Shown here one piece after another: positions 11,875 through 13,358 of a stretch of DNA of 13,358 nucleotides (position 1 is the first letter of the stretch; every line of letters starts with the position of its first letter). The notes beneath the pieces were generated by a model, which did not search any database, was not told the DNA's origin, and saw nothing but the letters and a program-made list of their open reading frames with translations. The stretch is from Dehalococcoidia bacterium (GTDB lineage Bacteria; Chloroflexota; Dehalococcoidia; JACVQG01; JAHKAY01). A program made the translations under genes and the position numbers. The stretch is from positions 1-13,358 of the forward strand of contig JASLQE010000234.1 in NCBI GenBank assembly GCA_030744635.1, given 5' to 3'.

Positions 11875-13296
11875 TTACTCCAGAAAGTCCTTGAGCAGCC
11901 GGCTGCGGCTGGGGTGACGGAGCTTGCGTAAGGCCTTGGCTTCAATCTGGCGGATGCGTTCCCTGGTGACCCCGAACTCCCGCCCCACCTCCTCCAGGGT
12001 GCGGCTGCGGCCATCCTCCAGGCCGAACCGGAGCATCAAGACGCGGCGCTCACGAGGGGCCAGGGTATACAGCACCTGCCCCAGCTGCTCCTTGAGCAGC
12101 TTACCGGCGGCGACCTCGGCCGGGGACATGGTGGCCCGGTCCTCTATGAAGTCCCCCAGGTGGCTGTCCTCTTCCTCGCCCACGGGAGTCTCTAGGGACA
12201 CAGGCTCCTGGGACACCTTGAGGATTTCGCGGACCTTATCCATAGGTATTTCCATGCCCCGGGAGAGCTCTTCGTGGGTGGGCTCCCGTCCGAACTCCTG
12301 CACAAGCCTCCGGTTGGTGCGCAGCAGCTTGTTAATGGTCTCTACCATATGGACCGGTATGCGGATGGTGCGGGCCTGGTCGGCAATGGCGCGGGTTATG
12401 GCCTGTCTTATCCACCAGGTGGCGTAGGTGCTGAACTTGTAGCCTTTGCGGTAGTCGAATTTCTCCACCGCCCGGATAAGGCCGATATTGCCCTCCTGGA
12501 TTAGATCCAGCAAAGACATGCCCCGGCCAGTGTACTTCTTGGCCACGCTAACTACCAGGCGCAGGTTAGCCTCTACCAGGTGCTTCCCCGCCCGGTCGGA
12601 CTCCTTTTTGATACGGTCGATGTGGTGCTGGAAAGTGCGTTCAAAGGGGCGCAGCCTCTGGGGCAACTCCGGATGGTCCAGGCGCAGTACTACTTCCCTC
12701 CAGGGCAGCGTGTTGGGAAGCACTGAGTAGAGAGTGCCGGGTAGAATGTCGCTCTCCAAGGAAAGGGAGCGCAAGGCCCGTTCTACATCGGTTTCGGTGC
12801 TGGCGGTGGTGGCGGCTATGGCCTCCAGCATCTCCAGTTTCAACTCACCGTCAATTGCCCTCCGTAGCTTTTCCTGGGTGAAGAAGCCCCAGCCGCCGTC
12901 CAATGACAGCTCCTTCTGGAGGTAAGGGAAAAGAAAAGAATGGGCATCAATTCTCTCCAGCAACGAGGTGGCGATGTTGGTGGCTGAAGGGGTAGTGCCC
13001 ACTTTCTTGAGCCATTCCCCCTTTACCAGGCGGAGCCGGCGTCCCTTCTCCACGCGGCGGGCCAGTACCCTTTCATCAGCGGCCGAGAGCAGAGGAACAC
13101 GGCCTATCTCCCGAAGGTACAGGCGTACCGGGTCATCTAAAGTCTCTTCTATATCCTCAAGATTTACCTCTTCTTCCTCCAGCTCATCCAGTTCAGCATC
13201 GGGCGGCTGTTCTTCACCCCACTCCTCTCCCCTTTGTGGGGTGGACTCGTCGGTGGGTTCTTCCCCCCGTTCTCCAGGGTGGGAGTCTTCGGCCAT
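11875..13296 (-). CDS. rpoD: Primary RNA polymerase sigma factor (RpoD/SigA)
   Basis: A 473-residue sigma70 protein. Residues 1-52 are a very acidic, low-complexity tail in place of a canonical region 1.1. Region 1.2 starts at DDPVRLYLREIGRVPLLSAA (54-73). A ~140-residue non-conserved insert (about 95-235) follows. Region 2 is near-invariant: NLRLVVSVAKKYTGRGMSLL (244-263), IQEGNIGLIRAVEKFDYRKG (266-285), and the -10-reading, strand-opening helix KFSTYATWWIRQAI (287-300). Region 3 covers about 312-375. Region 4 ends with the -35-reading HTH, TLEEVGREFGVTRERIRQIE (433-452). It recognises TTGACA/TATAAT promoters, matching those seen here. The ATG follows GAGGTGA closely. The frame stays open upstream to the window edge without another ATG, GTG or TTG, so the start is well placed. 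Its promoter is not visible in the remaining 62 bases. Confidence 0.97.
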   Translation of the reverse strand: MAEDSHPGERGEEPTDESTPQRGEEWGEEQPPDAELDELEEEEVNLEDIEETLDDPVRLYLREIGRVPLLSAADERVLARRVEKGRRLRLVKGEWLKKVGTTPSATNIATSLLERIDAHSFLFPYLQKELSLDGGWGFFTQEKLRRAIDGELKLEMLEAIAATTASTETDVERALRSLSLESDILPGTLYSVLPNTLPWREVVLRLDHPELPQRLRPFERTFQHHIDRIKKESDRAGKHLVEANLRLVVSVAKKYTGRGMSLLDLIQEGNIGLIRAVEKFDYRKGYKFSTYATWWIRQAITRAIADQARTIRIPVHMVETINKLLRTNRRLVQEFGREPTHEELSRGMEIPMDKVREILKVSQEPVSLETPVGEEEDSHLGDFIEDRATMSPAEVAAGKLLKEQLGQVLYTLAPRERRVLMLRFGLEDGRSRTLEEVGREFGVTRERIRQIEAKALRKLRHPSRSRLLKDFLE

Positions 13297-13358
13297 AAGG
13301 TCACCTCGTCTGCTCTGGTGGGATGCCAGGTTGATGTTCTGAGGGAATATATCAGGGT

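Noticed and set aside
12968..13342. Ser/Arg-rich open frame on the plus strand
   Set aside because: It is antisense to the acidic N-terminus of rpoD; the serine and arginine runs are the complement of Glu/Asp codons.
1..13358. tRNA, rRNA, CRISPR array or intact insertion sequence
   Set aside because: I looked in the gaps for cloverleaf ends, regular repeats and complete transposases and found none; no covariance search was possible.

Overview
The window looks like chromosomal DNA from an anaerobic bacterium, most likely a Chloroflexota of the Dehalococcoidia type. I base this on the build of the housekeeping sigma factor, the ADP-forming acyl-CoA synthetase split into two subunits, the small redox-stress proteins and the absence of aerobic respiratory genes; the taxon is an inference. 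Most of the window is G+C-rich. The first ~650 bases are visibly A+T-richer and hold broken or unrecognised sequence, including the 3' end of a transposase on the minus strand.

Layout. (1) 1-800: degraded flank, then a strong sigma70-type promoter. (2) 803-2640: a two-gene unit, an LsrF/DeoC-type class I aldolase and a zinc alcohol/polyol dehydrogenase. (3) 2853-3425: a flavin reductase (flavoredoxin-like) with its own extended -10 promoter. (4) 3439-3681, minus: a chimeric gene scar that joins the start of a GlcD-type FAD oxidase to the tail of a ferredoxin. (5) 3880-6387: a compact cluster of very small redox or metal proteins: two Cys-rich zinc-ribbon proteins, a DUF1858 redox-disulfide protein, a four-helix piece of a heme-copper oxidase subunit I fold, a stand-alone DUF542 (RIC/ScdA N-terminal) protein, a cupin and a Crp/Fnr regulator. 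The two minus-strand genes and the plus-strand genes diverge from a ~100-base intergenic region that carries a CRP-like palindrome. (6) 6435-8001: a TatD-type hydrolase and a YwiC-like membrane protein. (7) 8138-11493: a three-gene operon (ADP-forming acyl-CoA synthetase beta, then alpha, then a FabF-type ketosynthase) behind a good TTTACA-17-TAAAAT promoter. (8) 11504-11857, minus: a DUF2993-like gene remnant with an internal stop. (9) 11875-13296, minus: rpoD, the housekeeping sigma factor.

The part most worth attention is 3880-6387, which I read as a minimal nitrosative/oxidative-stress or Fe-S/di-iron maintenance locus under a Crp/Fnr regulator. DUF542 and DUF1858 are known from NO-damage repair and hybrid-cluster contexts; the oxidase fragment-like protein and the two zinc-ribbon proteins have no function I can assign. 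Two promoters (upstream of the chimeric scar and of the Crp/Fnr gene) sit so close to the start codon that their transcripts should be leaderless or nearly so. No rRNA, tRNA, CRISPR array or intact mobile element was seen.
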